A stretch of 64,000 bases of DNA from assembly GCA_029207755.1 (NCBI GenBank), contig JARCOQ010000006.1:32680022-32744021 (forward strand), in the 5' to 3' direction. This DNA comes from Chamaea fasciata (lineage: Eukaryota > Chordata > Aves > Passeriformes > Sylviidae). The first letter of the stretch is position 1; the number at the start of each line of letters is the position of its first letter. Positions 26,601 to 39,668 of the stretch are shown here, in pieces. Both the position numbers and the translations under genes were made by a program. The notes under the pieces were generated by a model that was given only the letters and a program-made list of their open reading frames with translations, was not told the DNA's origin and made no database searches.

Positions 26601-29600
26601 ATCTACCTCTTCATCAACCCTACCTTCTTCGTGGTACAAGAAAGAATATAGTACTACAGGATGCAGAGGGCACCTGTTATCCTTTTATTTGTCTCTCCAA
26701 ATTCAGATTTGGGCTGCTAGTTCTGGAGCCTGGAGGAGTTCATTGTTGCATACCTAGGATCAAAAGAACCAGAAAAATCAGATGGCTCTGCCAAGCCTAC
26801 TCCTTTGAGCTCCTCCTTGCTATGCTGCTCTCTGTGAAGATGAACAAGGGGAACAAACAATGCTAAGCCACACTTTGCAGAAATGAGCAGGAGAGTCCAA
26901 TGCAAAGAATGCCTTATGCTGGGTGAACCAGGAAAGAAACATGGCTCAGTTGTAGCTAATCATACTGCTCATTGCAGAACTGTCCCACTACTTACTTTCT
27001 AGATGAGACTGAAACTAGACCTATGTATTGCTGAAAAAATATCAAGTAGTTCTGTTGCCTTACAGGCCTCCTCTGGGTCTCTCAGAGGACTAGGAATTAC
27101 ACAGACTTCCACCTAGGTTACAGTAAGTGACTTGGCTCTTGATATTGTTGGTGATGTTCACTTCTGAAGAAGGCAGCAGTTGGGAGAGAACTTGGCTTTT
27201 CTGCAGCCCTTTACTGCACTTTCTTATACTGAATTCCGTATTTCTGATACAATATCCCTGCTATTGCAGTTCTCCTCTCTCCAAAGGAAGGGAGAGCAGG
27301 GGAAAGCATCTGAATTTTGCAGTGAGGACCTGAAATGCTTATGTGAGCAGTAAGGATTTATATTACACTTCCTTATCTTCTCTGACCTTCTGGAATCATA
27401 TCCCTGCCAAGACAGAGACAAGAGAAGTTGTCTCTGAGATGAGGCACTCTAACCTTAGCCAGTTCCTATCTTAAATATTGAGTAAGTTACACTTTTCAAG
27501 CAGAAAATCAAAGGAATGTAGAGCACAACTACTCCTCCAATCTGTTTACTACCCTTGCTGTCTTGATAAAGTTGAAAGAGAACAATTGCTCTAAATGCCT
27601 CAAAAGGCACATTGAGAGTATTTCAAAAAGAAATATAGTTTAAGAGAGACCCAGAGCTGCATTATGTACCAAAGGATTAATTCAGAAGTTGGAACAAAGG
27701 CTGAAATTTTGTCTGGACTGACTGAGCTACTGCACATTTTAGATGAAAATAAAACCAGAAGGAATTCAAAGAGGTAAAGTATTCCGCCAGTGACTGAGAG
27801 GATCTGATTCTGCCCCAAGCTGCAAGAAAAGCTGAAGATTCCACCATAATGGATCTGTGAACATTAGCTCTCTTGTTGATGTCCATAGCCATGTTTCTCT
27901 CGCAGTTTGGAGTCTAAGATAACTCTGATGAACTCCGTGCTGCCATTACCATGGTATAAGCAGTCACTCACACATCCAGGGTGTGTCACTACAGTAACAG
28001 CACTGTCATAACCTCTGAGTTATGGCCACTGTGACCAGCTTGGCAGCTGTGCACAGACAGCTGATGCAACAGTCATTCCTACTCCCAGCCATTGTTCCTT
28101 GGTGAAAACTTGAACACTATGCATGCACAGTCTCTCCTATGCAACGTGCCAAGTTTCACAGCACTGAGAGACCAACATTCATGGATTCACAAAGGCACAG
28201 GATTACATCTTGTGCCCAGAGGAGGGTGACACCTTATCTTTTATGGTACTCATTTCCACATGCCTTTTTGCAGCTGGTCTTCTCTTCTAGCCATCAGCAT
28301 AATCAGAGATGCTGAATGCAGGCACTATACAGTCATCCAGGTCTTTGTTTTGCCATCACGTTTGGTATTGTTTCCTCACCTGTTTGAACGTGACAGAAAG
28401 AATCTCCAGAATCTGTTAAAATTCCCTTCTACTTCAACTTGACCTGCACTTACTGGGATAGCAAGCTCAGCTGCAGCCAAGCAACAGCAGAAAGAAGTTA
28501 ACTTTTAATTTTGCTAGTTTTTTGTGCTAGCTTAATTTTTTTTTTTTAACTGAAGTCCTAACTTGTGATTTTATTTAAGAAAGTTTGAAGAAACTTTATA
28601 AATCATATTGAAAGCTTTTTCATCTGCATAGGCAATCACAGATAGAAAATCTTTGGTTTGATTTTCTGGCTCCTGTCACTACTAGAGCATATGCCAGTAG
28701 CCAAGGTTTCCCCCCATGCTGAGTCAGTCCTGCAGGTGATGAGGTATGTACAATTCAAAAGGATTTTAGAAATAATCACAAGCAGTAAAGGACAAGAAAT
28801 GATCTCAGATTTCATCCTAACTATTCAGCCTCTAGTCCTCTAGTATTTCACCTACACCCCACTTTGCTTAACCAACCAGTCTCAGTTCCTCCATGTACCC
28901 ATTTGGACACCCACTCCTACCACTTTTGTACTCAGCCTCTTCCAGTTTTCTCCTCTACCACTATTAAGTTTAATACAGCACGCCCTAAACTCAGCTCTCT
29001 CCCTGAATTTTCTCCCCAACAGATGAGAAAAATCCCAAATCAACCTCCCTACAAAGATTTCCTACTTAAATACAACAGGAAGTTTTCTAACCCTGCAAAA
29101 GTATGAATTTTTCAGACAATGAGGAGACAATAGAAAACAGAAAATACAGAGTATAAAAAAAATAAATAGAAAATACTAGCAAGCTTTATCTATAAGTATT
29201 ATAAATACAGGCATTTGCTGATAGTGAATCTTGCATATTTTCAGATTTTGACACCTAGGTAACTTGGGGAATAGGACTATCAGGTTAGGTAAAAGGAAGA
29301 CAGACTTCTTACTTCAAACTAAGCTGATTTCTCAAGATGTACACTAATAGATGTTTGTACATCAGAGAAAAGAATAAAGCCAACATTACATACCACTAAA
29401 ATACATTGATATTTTCAGCTGTCTTATGATAATTAATGCACTGTGAATACATCTCTTGAAGCTATAAACAACTATTCTTTAAGTCTAGACCTATGAAACA
29501 TTAGAATTTCTATGTAAAATGCCTATTTCTATGATCATTCTTAACACTAAAATTGTCAAATTCAATAGATTAATATTCTCTCTGTAAGCCATACAAATGA

Positions 29601-32600
29601 AGAAACAGTATATCATAATGCAATACATGCATGACATGAAAACAAAGAAACAAATATATAATGATTCTAGCTGTGACACAGTATGTTCGTGACATTGATA
29701 AACTGAATTTTCATGCTGATAGCATGTTGTAGTCTCAAATCTATTATGCTTTGGAACTGATGTATTATTATCTCTGGACAACTTTCACACCAGGAGATGA
29801 TCCCTGCTAGCATAATTTTAAAAATGAAGGGATTACAAACAAGATACATTTCTTTCTTTTGTTACCTGAATTAGTCTCAACTAAAATAAATTTCATACAA
29901 CCTACTCCATTTGCTAGAACTCATATTTGTTGATCGTATTACAAACATATAGAGCATAAATCAGGCACAGTTCTATTAACTCTACTACAGCATTTATGCA
30001 TCTGAACCAGTATTGTATGGTAATTGTTCTGCAGGGAACAATAATATTTGGCTTTGTTCTGTTTTAATACAGTATGCTTACATTTTTACTTTGAAGACAA
30101 TATATTGGGATCTTCTGGCAAATATCAGCAATATCTTTGAGTTTGCTGATAATGATTGACTAATTGAATTTAACGCACCATTCTCTGACTGCTGTTGATT
30201 TTAATTTGTGGCTAAGTGAAAGCTTAAGAGTTTTTGGGAGAAGCAAATCAATGTACTGTGTCAATATGTATTACAGATTAATTAGTAGGCAACTGCAGAT
30301 CTCCTCATTTAATCAAATAGCACATTGTCACTTTCACTAAGTTAGGAATCACGATTAAAAAACAGAATTTGGACACAAAAAGCTGATTTTTAGTGGTGTA
30401 TAAACAAACTAACAAAAAAAGGTAAATTTATGATTAACAATTCAGAAATGGTACTGCTTTGTTAGGATTTTTTTTAATCTGTGTGTGTGGATCAGAAATG
30501 AATTATACTGATTTGGCATAAGAATGCCAAAACAGTCTAAAAATCAGACACAGATTATTGAAAAAATTAGGTAGATATGGAACAATTTTAAAATAGAAAT
30601 TTTACTTAAACAAATTGAAATATTAATTTATACGGAATTCTCTATTTACAGTTACATATTTATCAGCAGTTGCAATCTCAAATTAGCTCTTAAAAATATT
30701 AGAGATTAGGTATGTAACTCTTGTTAACTTGATTGGCCATTCTTTATGCTATATTAATATGTCATAATATTTCTAAAAGAAGTATTTGCCATGTAGTAAA
30801 TACATTACAAACTAAGGATCAGATCTGGCAAATGTGTAATCATTTAGTTTGCATCAGCCTGCAGAAGTGTGCCATAGATAATTAATACAATGTCAATTGC
30901 ATTCTTAAGTCAAAGCAAGTAAAATTTGGCAAAGTTTACCATTTTGTATCTACGAGTCAGGATGACAAATTATTTAAACTAATTTTTAAAAAATCAGACA
31001 TAAGGATGAGTAAGTTCGTTCCAGATGTTTTCCCATTGCAATTTTTTTTTTTTTTTATATCACACTTTGTCTTCTGTGTCAATAGTTAGCATCATGCAAA
31101 CACTTAAGAGTCACATACCCATAACTGCTATCGTGATATGTTGGAGAAAACACATCCATCTCTATAAGGTTGTCATGACCATTTGCAAGGACTGCTTGAC
31201 TTTCTAAATCTCTATACATAAAGATACAAAAAAACGAAATTAGAGGTGTAATTTCAAATTAAAGAACGGGATGATCCCACAAAAAAGAATATACTAATTC
31301 TGTTGTGTGATTTTGTTTGTGCAAAATTGAATGTGGGATTTATCTGCCTTCCATGCTGTCCTCTGAACTACATGCTGGACTGTAACCTGAAGACACAGTG
31401 TTACAAGGCGACCTTTAGGTGGTCATTACCCTTTGGCGATCCCTTATTTATGTGCAAGTCCCTGAATAAAATTCCTGACTGCTGCCTTTGGCAAGGCAGG
31501 CTTAAGGACTGAGCAGTGCGTAGTGGGGGATGTTGTTTACTTGATGAGGCTGGACAAGAGATGAAGTAATAAAACTGAACTGAGACTATTAAAAGACAGT
31601 CTCTTGCTGGCTATCTGCCACAGCCAGCCAGCAAGAAAAATTTGCAGAGGGCTAGCTACCAGAGTGAATGGGCATCTCATGTTCTGCAAATGACAATGCA
31701 CAGCAGCGGGAGAGGCAAAGGAAGCATCACAGTCTCTGGTTCTCTCAGGGAGTAGTGAGGAAATGAGGGGGAGAAATGAAGTAAGCCACTTTTATTTTGT
31801 TTAGAACCACATGTTTCTTTAGTCCTATCTAAAACAGGGAATGATTAACATGGGGAAAAAATACTTGGGTCCATATTTACTTCAATGACTTTGTACCTCT
31901 GAAAACAGAAATGATAACATCAAAGAATACTGTGCAAATGCTACTGAATTCTGGACTACTGGTGCTTGCCTGAGAGCCAGGGGACAAAATACACAGCATG
32001 ATCAAATTCCAAGTACTTATGTGACAGCAAGGGATATTTGGGCAGGAAAGATGCCAGAGGGATCAAGTAAAAATCTAAAGTAAGACACTATTGACATCAA
32101 AGAAAGCTTATAAGCCTATCAGCTTGGTGTTTTAGGATTCAAACAGATGCTCAGTGAGAACCCGATAGTAAGAGAATGTCAGAAGAAAACAACTTTTTTG
32201 ACATTAGTCTTTGAAAACAATACTTAATTTCTAATCTGTGTACATAATGATCCTGTAATTATGGCACATCAATTTTTCAAATGCATTCCTGCTGTCAGCA
32301 ATCTAAGCAGAGCCCTGTCTCTTCAACTTGCAGATCAGCAGTGTGACACACCCACAGTGACAAACAGTGTCTTCAGAAGAGCAGGACTTGAATCCATACC
32401 CAGTTTCTGCCCTTATTTTGTACCATGCACATTCTCAATAGAAGTAACATCTCTAATCAAGTCCATGTGTGAAAACCTGGATGACTTACAGATCAGACTG
32501 GTTTTGAATTTGATTAAACCAGGCACTGTTTTAGTGGGTGGAATGCGTAAAATAGCTGGTTTGAGCAGACTTTAGCCTCCAGCAACATTGTGCTTTTGCA

Positions 32601-35600
32601 GACAATCAATCAGCCTTTACACAAATTGATTTAAAACTTCCCTGGAAACTACCTACACCCTTTCCACACCTTAATCAATACTGAAGGCAATTGGAACATT
32701 GGTAGTCCACCTCAATAATGACATATATGTATGTTCATCACACTTTAAGAGTTTCTAAAGTCTCCATATTCCGAAATGAACTTTGAATCAAGTTTACAGA
32801 ACAGTTCTGAAGTAATACATTCCAGGAAATATTTTCTCTATCCTATTTCTCTAGTATTCCAGTACTTTAATTAAATCCTTCAAAATGCTAAAATGTTTTC
32901 CAGCCATCAAGTATTTCTTCAATCAATATCTTCTTCTTTTTCTTGGTAAAATAAGTAGCAAAGTAGCTGAATATAGTAATGTTCCTATAACTCTACTTTT
33001 AATACTAAGTGGTAGGAGAAGACTAAGCAGTATCTGTATAAACTATGAAAAGCATGTTAGTTTCTTGGCTCATTTTTATAAAAAATTCGCAGTCCATCAT
33101 ACAAAATGCAGCCACCTTTCAAATGAGGTATTTTTTGCAGCAAACCTAGTAAGAAAAAGCAAAGCTCTTCTTTGATTCACTGGCACATTAGCATAGATTC
33201 TGAATAAAGTTACATAATATTCTCAGAGATTTATTCCTTGACTGGAATATGTAAATTTCCCCTTACCAATAAATTGATCTTTTACATTCAATGACTAAAA
33301 TTAATGAAATACTTCCCAGGAAATGCACTAAGTGATGCTTCCAGCTTATTTTTATCTACAAATTTATGAGTTCTAACATACTTTTCCTCTGTGCATCTCT
33401 AACATTCATAAATGATTTTGCATTAGAAAAGTTCTGCACATTCAAATATTTAACAGATAGAGCATTTCAAGAAGTGATTTATTACATATTTTTAAATACC
33501 AGTAATTTAGATCCTACTAGAACTCAAAGTCATGAGAATTTAACTACTGATACTGGTGCTCAAGAAATCATTACTGAAACTAGTAGGTGAATAAAAACTT
33601 GAAGCTCAATGATAATAAAAAACCTACTAATATTTAATTACTAAATAATATTTTATCATATTCAGACACCTGACATGTGATCATATATTTGCATGACTCT
33701 GGCTGCCCAAACAGTAATTCAAAGAACAAAACGGGAAGTTTTTTGTTTTCTTCAGAAGTTCATACTGTTCTCTAGTGCTGGCTCCTCCAGCAGATCTCTT
33801 GGCTCAACAAATGAACCTAACTTACAGCATGCCAGGGAACAGTCAAATAGTAAAGACCATTAAATGTACAATGAAAGGTCTGCAGTCTGCAGGAAACCTA
33901 CAGGAAATATTCTTCTACCGTCTTGGGTTTTTTCTTACAAATTTTGTAGATTTTACTGAGCCCAAATAGAGGGAAGACAATTTCTGCCTCTGCTTGGTAA
34001 ATTCATTTTCGTTTAAAGACAGCATCAAAGATGAAAAAGCATTCACATAATTCATTCAAGTTACAGTTTTAGGTCCTCATAAACATTTAAGCAGAGTCTT
34101 TTCATATTTAAAAAAACTGTGAATTGGAGTTTCTGTTGGAAATTCTTGATCTGTAACCTCACAGTTCATCTTTTTAGCTAGTAACAGCAATGCTTCACAC
34201 AAATGCATTAATTCTTTTTAACAATACTTCGCAGAGAGCCAAATTGCAGTATATTCTATTAAAAACACAACTGAATCCAATATTATGGAATATGTATCTT
34301 TTGAAATCACTTTCACTACTACTGCAGAGTGATAGGGACTAAAACCTTCTCCAAGCTTTGCAAATATATCCCTCTCTCCTACCTGCACATACACAAACCC
34401 AGCCAATTCACTGCCCAGCTATGTATGACAGCAAACTCTATGTCATTTTTTATGCCTACCATCATCAGTATGAGCCTACAGAGCTAGAAAGATGGTTGTG
34501 TATACATGCTTACATTCACATTCTCTACCTCTGTCATCAAAGTCCAATTAAAAAAAAAAAAGAGAAGAAAAAACCCCAAGACAGTAAGCATAAAGTAAAA
34601 TATTGCCAAAGAGGAAATAAACTTTTTTTTAGTCCAAGAAAAGGATGAAGGAAGAGACCTATCACAAAGTTGTTAATATAGTTGATACTGAGCCTGAAAA
34701 TCACAATCAGTAGGGAACGTTAACCAAAAGGGGGAAAATCAATGACAAATAAGATGGGCTCTACACTTCCAGAGTTCCAACCAAGTAAGACCATTAGAAA
34801 AATCACAGTAGTAGGGCTCTGTTAGTTTTCACATGAAATTTTTACATTTTACCTCATTCACAAGTCTTCAAAACTTGGAACACTCAGAGTACCCTTAACT
34901 TTTCACCAGAAATGTTCAGAAGATGAAAAAAAAACTTTACTCTGCAAAAAATACTTAAGATTGGAAGTGGCATTTTCTTTCAAGTAGTCCTACACCTTTG
35001 TAAAGACAATAAAAACATATATGGCAATAGAAGTAAACATCAAAGACCTTACCCATCTACTTCAGATTAACTAGTATTAGGAAAACATCAAACATCTTTT
35101 TACCCACTACAAACATATTTGTTCTATAAGAATCTTTTTTCCTAAAGTACAATACTGTTTGAATATAATGATGAAATCTCTTCAGTGGAATGCTGTTTCA
35201 CAGTGCTTATCTCATAAACAGCACAGAAGAGTCCAAGGAAACTAAGAAAAGGAATAGCCATTCCAAACTGTCTAACAGAGGAGTTGCCTGAAACATCTAT
35301 GGCAGCAAAAGCTATTTAAAAGAGAATCTTAAGGTCATGTGTGTTTTAAATTAGTCAAAATCATCTTTACTTTGCCATAAAACGTAATTTGAAGGGATTA
35401 AAAGAATAAACTGAAGAGATTTAATAAACATTTTCAAGAATTACTGTCAACTTCAATATAGCAATAAATGCTCAGTAATAACTAAATTGGAATATTATGG
35501 CTTTCCTTAATAAAAAATTAGTGCTGATTGAATGTTACATGAGTACTAATTAATCACTGTAGGTAAAATCAGCTCTGTGACAGTAAGTCCTATCAATTTT

Positions 35601-36135
35601 TATAGATCATTCTGCATCTAAAAAAGCTAGTGTCACCCTTAGCTGCTTCTTTCCTAGAGCCAGTTACGAATGACAAATTTATCATTTCACTGGAACTGAG
35701 TTCTTTTGTCTCACCAAATCCTAGCAACCTTTAAAAACACCTAGCTTCACATAAGTATTTCTTTAAACGTACCAAGTGTAAGAGTTGAAAACTATTACTG
35801 AATATTATTTGATATTTGATCTGTATGACAGTACATATTTGACACATTTCTGGCAAACAAGGAAGGAAATTTCTTCAAACAGGCAAAAGTCACAGATTAT
35901 GAACAGGAAGGAAAACCCTTGACTGGAAAAATTAATATACTCTAATTACTCTGGAATAGGACTGTAAGGGAGAAGAGTGTCACTGAGGATTTTAGAGTGA
36001 GGACATTTTTCAGGACTGAGAAGGTTTCAGTTTTGCTTGCTGAATGAGGGGAAGTATTAGCTGCGGGTCAACCTCCATTACGTGATATGTTTTCTTTAGC
36101 ACTGCCACAGTCTGTAGTAGTAGCTAAGAAATTAC
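20601..36135. other. TENM3 intron between the two exons, main part
   Basis: About 15.5 kb of AT-rich intron. No exon, RNA gene or recent transposon is recognised. The 131-codon open frame at 26123-26518 has no domain I know. A hairpin with 9-bp arms lies at 25142-25166 and one with 11-bp arms at 31602-31636. 29950-31020 is strikingly AT-rich, with clustered TAAT words, and may be conserved regulatory sequence. Confidence 0.7.
31602..31636. repeat. Inverted repeat, 11-bp perfect arms with a 13-base loop
   Basis: TCTTGCTGGCT (31602-31612) pairs with AGCCAGCAAGA (31626-31636). No repeat family is recognised around it. It would form a hairpin in RNA from either strand, but it is too short for a microRNA precursor. 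Confidence 0.75.
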
Positions 36136-36373
36136 CTGCTTTCCAGTGGTGCATTACTGCCAAGCACCCAGCTGTCCTGCAGCTGGACTGACTCAGGTGT
36201 GGTTTGCAGCTCGGCGGGCAAAGCAGCCGGCGGGGCCGGACTCTGATTCCTCCTATTTGTCAGTGAGTTTCTGTTAAGTGAGGTGATGGATGGATGATGC
36301 TGTGCTGAATGTTGCTTGTGAGAAGGTGGCAAAGGCTGCAGGGTCGACTGGCCTTGGTTATTTGGCGGTTGTT
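36136..36373 (-). CDS. TENM3: TENM3 internal exon: proline-rich part of the teneurin-3 intracellular domain
   Basis: Teneurin-3 is a large single-pass type II membrane protein of neurons, used in homophilic and latrophilin-mediated cell adhesion and in circuit wiring. This exon reads 78 whole codons, from [20 protein letters not shown] to the end [22 protein letters not shown], with part codons at both ends. It matches my memory of human TENM3 near residues 161-240. TENM1, TENM2 and TENM4 differ clearly here, for example in the [13 protein letters not shown] and [10 protein letters not shown] stretches. On the minus strand the acceptor is a pyrimidine tract ending ttcttctcag before 36373, and the donor is AG|GTAATT at 36136/36135, with T rather than G at +5. 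The exon starts with two bases of a codon and ends with two bases of the next (AG|G, Arg). It has no start codon of its own. Poly-proline and NRR motifs fit the adaptor-binding cytoplasmic tail. Compared with remembered human protein, A replaces V in GSNAPLESR. Confidence 0.93.
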
Positions 36374-39300
36374 CTGAGAAGAAAGAAAATTAAAGTTCGT
36401 TATACAACATCTTGGCATTTGCTACAACCAAAGCAGAATGAGAAATTCAATATAATCCTATCATCTAATATATTTGCATAGTATTCTATTAGCAGACATT
36501 CAGTGACATTCTGTAAGAGCAAGTTTACCCTTGATACACCAAGTTCTAATTAATACACAACAGATGGTAAAATTGCTTTTGGTTTTAATTTGTTTCAGTT
36601 TTTTTTTTTTTTAATCTGGTTTTATTAACACCTACAGAAAATAGCATCTGACAGATCCCCTAATGCGCCTTTAGACTTCAGCTTTTTTTAACAAACCAAC
36701 CCTGAAATTAAATGGGTAATTTCAGTACAACACAAAGGTTTTCAAAATGCATATAATCCCTGTAATTATTTAATGGAGCTTTTTAAGCTTTATTTAACTG
36801 CAATAAATTATTACAAGCTAGTTGCTAAACAGCAGTAGACTAGTTTAGTGCATTTTTAAATAAGGCAGATCTGCACTATGATCTGCTAATAGATGCTAAG
36901 TATTCTTTAGCAGAAGGTCACTCTGTGAAGCAGATGTTCCTTCATGGATATTTAACAGACTGATTCACATCTGATTACAACGTCAGAAGACTCATATACT
37001 TAATGACCGTCACATCCATTAGAACCCACACACAACAGATTTTCCAATTTCACACCATGCAATGTAAATACAGTTCGGAGGAAGTCACAGGTGATAAGAG
37101 AGTCAGGCCATCAAAACAAAAGGAAATATTTTCTGACTTAACCAAAGCACACAACACCCATAAAGCTTAAACCCAAAGCCTCAAAACAGCAAAACCTGCA
37201 ATCAAATATCTCCATCAATGTTAGGCTTTAACAATCTGTTCCATAAAATCAGTGGCAAATAAGTCATAAACAGAAGACGAACCTTTTACAACACAATGCA
37301 CACAAAACTAAAGAAACCTTGACACTTCATTTACCACAATTTAGCAATGACTGATGACACTTAAACATGTAACACTTAACAATCATGTAATTCAAATCGC
37401 AATCTATTTCTTACCCTAATGTAGCAGACCATACATCATAATATAAATTCAAGTGTTAAGCAGAGCAGAAGATACAGGACATGCAGTTTTCTCACAGTGC
37501 AAAAGCTTTCAGGTAGTTTTTAAATTAGTTGTTTGATTTCCATAAGCAATTCCCTTTTGGAACTGGTTATAACTGCAAATTGTTGCAAACTCAATAATAA
37601 AACTCCGGTACAGAGAACACAGGAAAAGTATTTCTGTTGAAACAGATGTTTCCAATAATTTACAGGTGACTGCTACAAAATTAACTTAACTGTGAGCAAT
37701 TTCCCAGGTTGTGAACATTAGACAACAGGAAAATGTTAAGAAATAGACTTAAACAGAAAAAACCAAGTCTTTGGAATAATTTCCTTTCTGAAAACCACAT
37801 TCTTCTTTCCAGTGATTTTGTGTGGTCAACATGACTTTTGTCACAAAAACCAGCAATGCTGAACCTCTCATTAAAAGAATGACAGCATTTATACTGCTAC
37901 TGAGATTTTCAACACCAAATCCCTAATATATTAATGCAAAATTCCAGTCGAGGCAGGGTACAACCAATAAGCTTTATCTTCACCAACACTGACACAAAGG
38001 TTGTCACTGCATATGATTACAATCACTATCAAGGGCTTTAATCCACATTTCAACAAGTCAGCTAAAGAAAGTTAACTGACCAACACTAGAGCAAAGAATT
38101 TTCCCCATGTCTGCTTAAAATTTTATCTGATTTAGATAATAAGCTATTTATCAGCTGGTCAAAATTACTGTCATCTTATATTTTGTAATACATAGGTGCA
38201 CGTGTGCATATATAAAAAAAAACGTGCACATGTGTCTGTGTAAGTAGTTACACAAATATATATGCAAATATAGCTGTATAAATTATTAGTTACACAAATT
38301 AACTACAAAAATTACAGAAAAATGGCAGGTGGAATGAAGTAATTCACTTTTTTTTTTTTTTTTTAATCAGATAGATGAATTAATTAGGATTGTTCTCAGG
38401 TTTGGACTTCTCTTTTATTCCCCTTGTTGACTCTCCTACCTGCCTAGCCTTTTTGGACAGTTTTGCCATGATCAGTGCAAAACCCTCCTCCACTGCAGCT
38501 CCTACCAGTTGAAATGTTATCCTGACATCACTTCTGTTCATTAATTTCTCTTCTCATTTACAACCTCTGCTGAAAATCAATCTTTCAGTGTATCATTTTT
38601 AGTACTAAAGGTCCTGAACCATTCTCTGCTAAAGACAAAGTAGCGGATTAATCATCGTTGTTCTGTTGCACAAAGGAGGGTGTGAATGCCAGGCTTGTCT
38701 CAGGTAGATGTCAGACCTTCCCCCACACTCTACTACATGTGAGGAAGATGGATAGTGAAGGTTCTGTAAGGCATATTTATATACTCCACAAATAAATGCA
38801 CAGATTTAATAATTACTCTGAAAATAGGCTGGAAGAATGAAATTGGATTGCTCAGACCATAAGCTAGCTATGCAGGCCACTACTGGGGATTTAGATTATT
38901 TCCCTATAGATTTACTGTGAACCAAAAAGCCCTTCTGCTGTATAACATATAAACATTACTGAAACTGAGGATACAGAGGAACATAGAAATTAAGAGAGGC
39001 TAGAAGGGAGCTAGAAGGCCACAGCAAGTGCAATTTGGCAAAGATCACTTGTCTTCCAATCCCACTTCCTCTCTCCACAGAATGCTGAAAAGTGACATTT
39101 TCTTGTGCCTGAGGATGACTTCAATTGGCAAGGAATATACAGCTTCCTCAAAATCAAAAATGCCTGAAAAATCTGGAATGATTTATTTCTTTTCTAATTG
39201 TGCAAAAGCTACAGGTAGAGTTGCATTTAACAAGGTTAGATTTTCCATAAATCAACGGAGCTAAAATCTATACCCCTCTAAATTTCCTCAGCCCTACCCT

Positions 39301-39574
39301 GTCATTCTGAATGAGAGATCACTGAGCGCTGCTTTTTGGATCTTTTCTTCAACCTGCCAGATTTCCCCAATATGCAGTTCTACTGATTGCTGCACAATCT
39401 CTAACAAAACCCTAATGCTGCACCACTGATTTGTGAGGAAGAGAGAATCATTACAATAGTCATGTTTCGAATGGCGTTCTTAAGCTGGAGTTAGATTCCC
39501 TTTTTTACTCTTTTAAGGAGTTAAGAGCTAAAGAATAGCTTTCAGTATTACTGAGGCTTTCACACAAAGCTTAT

Positions 39575-39668
39575 GGAGTAACAACCCTTCAATATCCCTG
39601 CGACACTGAAAATATTCTCACTCCACATGCAGGGACACTGAGGCACATATGTTAAGTGATTCACATAG
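39575..39668 (+). mobile_element. Old SINE fragment, MIR-like core
   Basis: The order aacaaccctt, then a cactgaggcacatatgttaag stretch split by small changes, then cacatagct follows the core of MIR-type (CORE-SINE) elements, including the hallmark actgaggcaca and gttaagt words. Divergence is high and the fragment is short, so the match could be partly chance. Confidence 0.45.
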
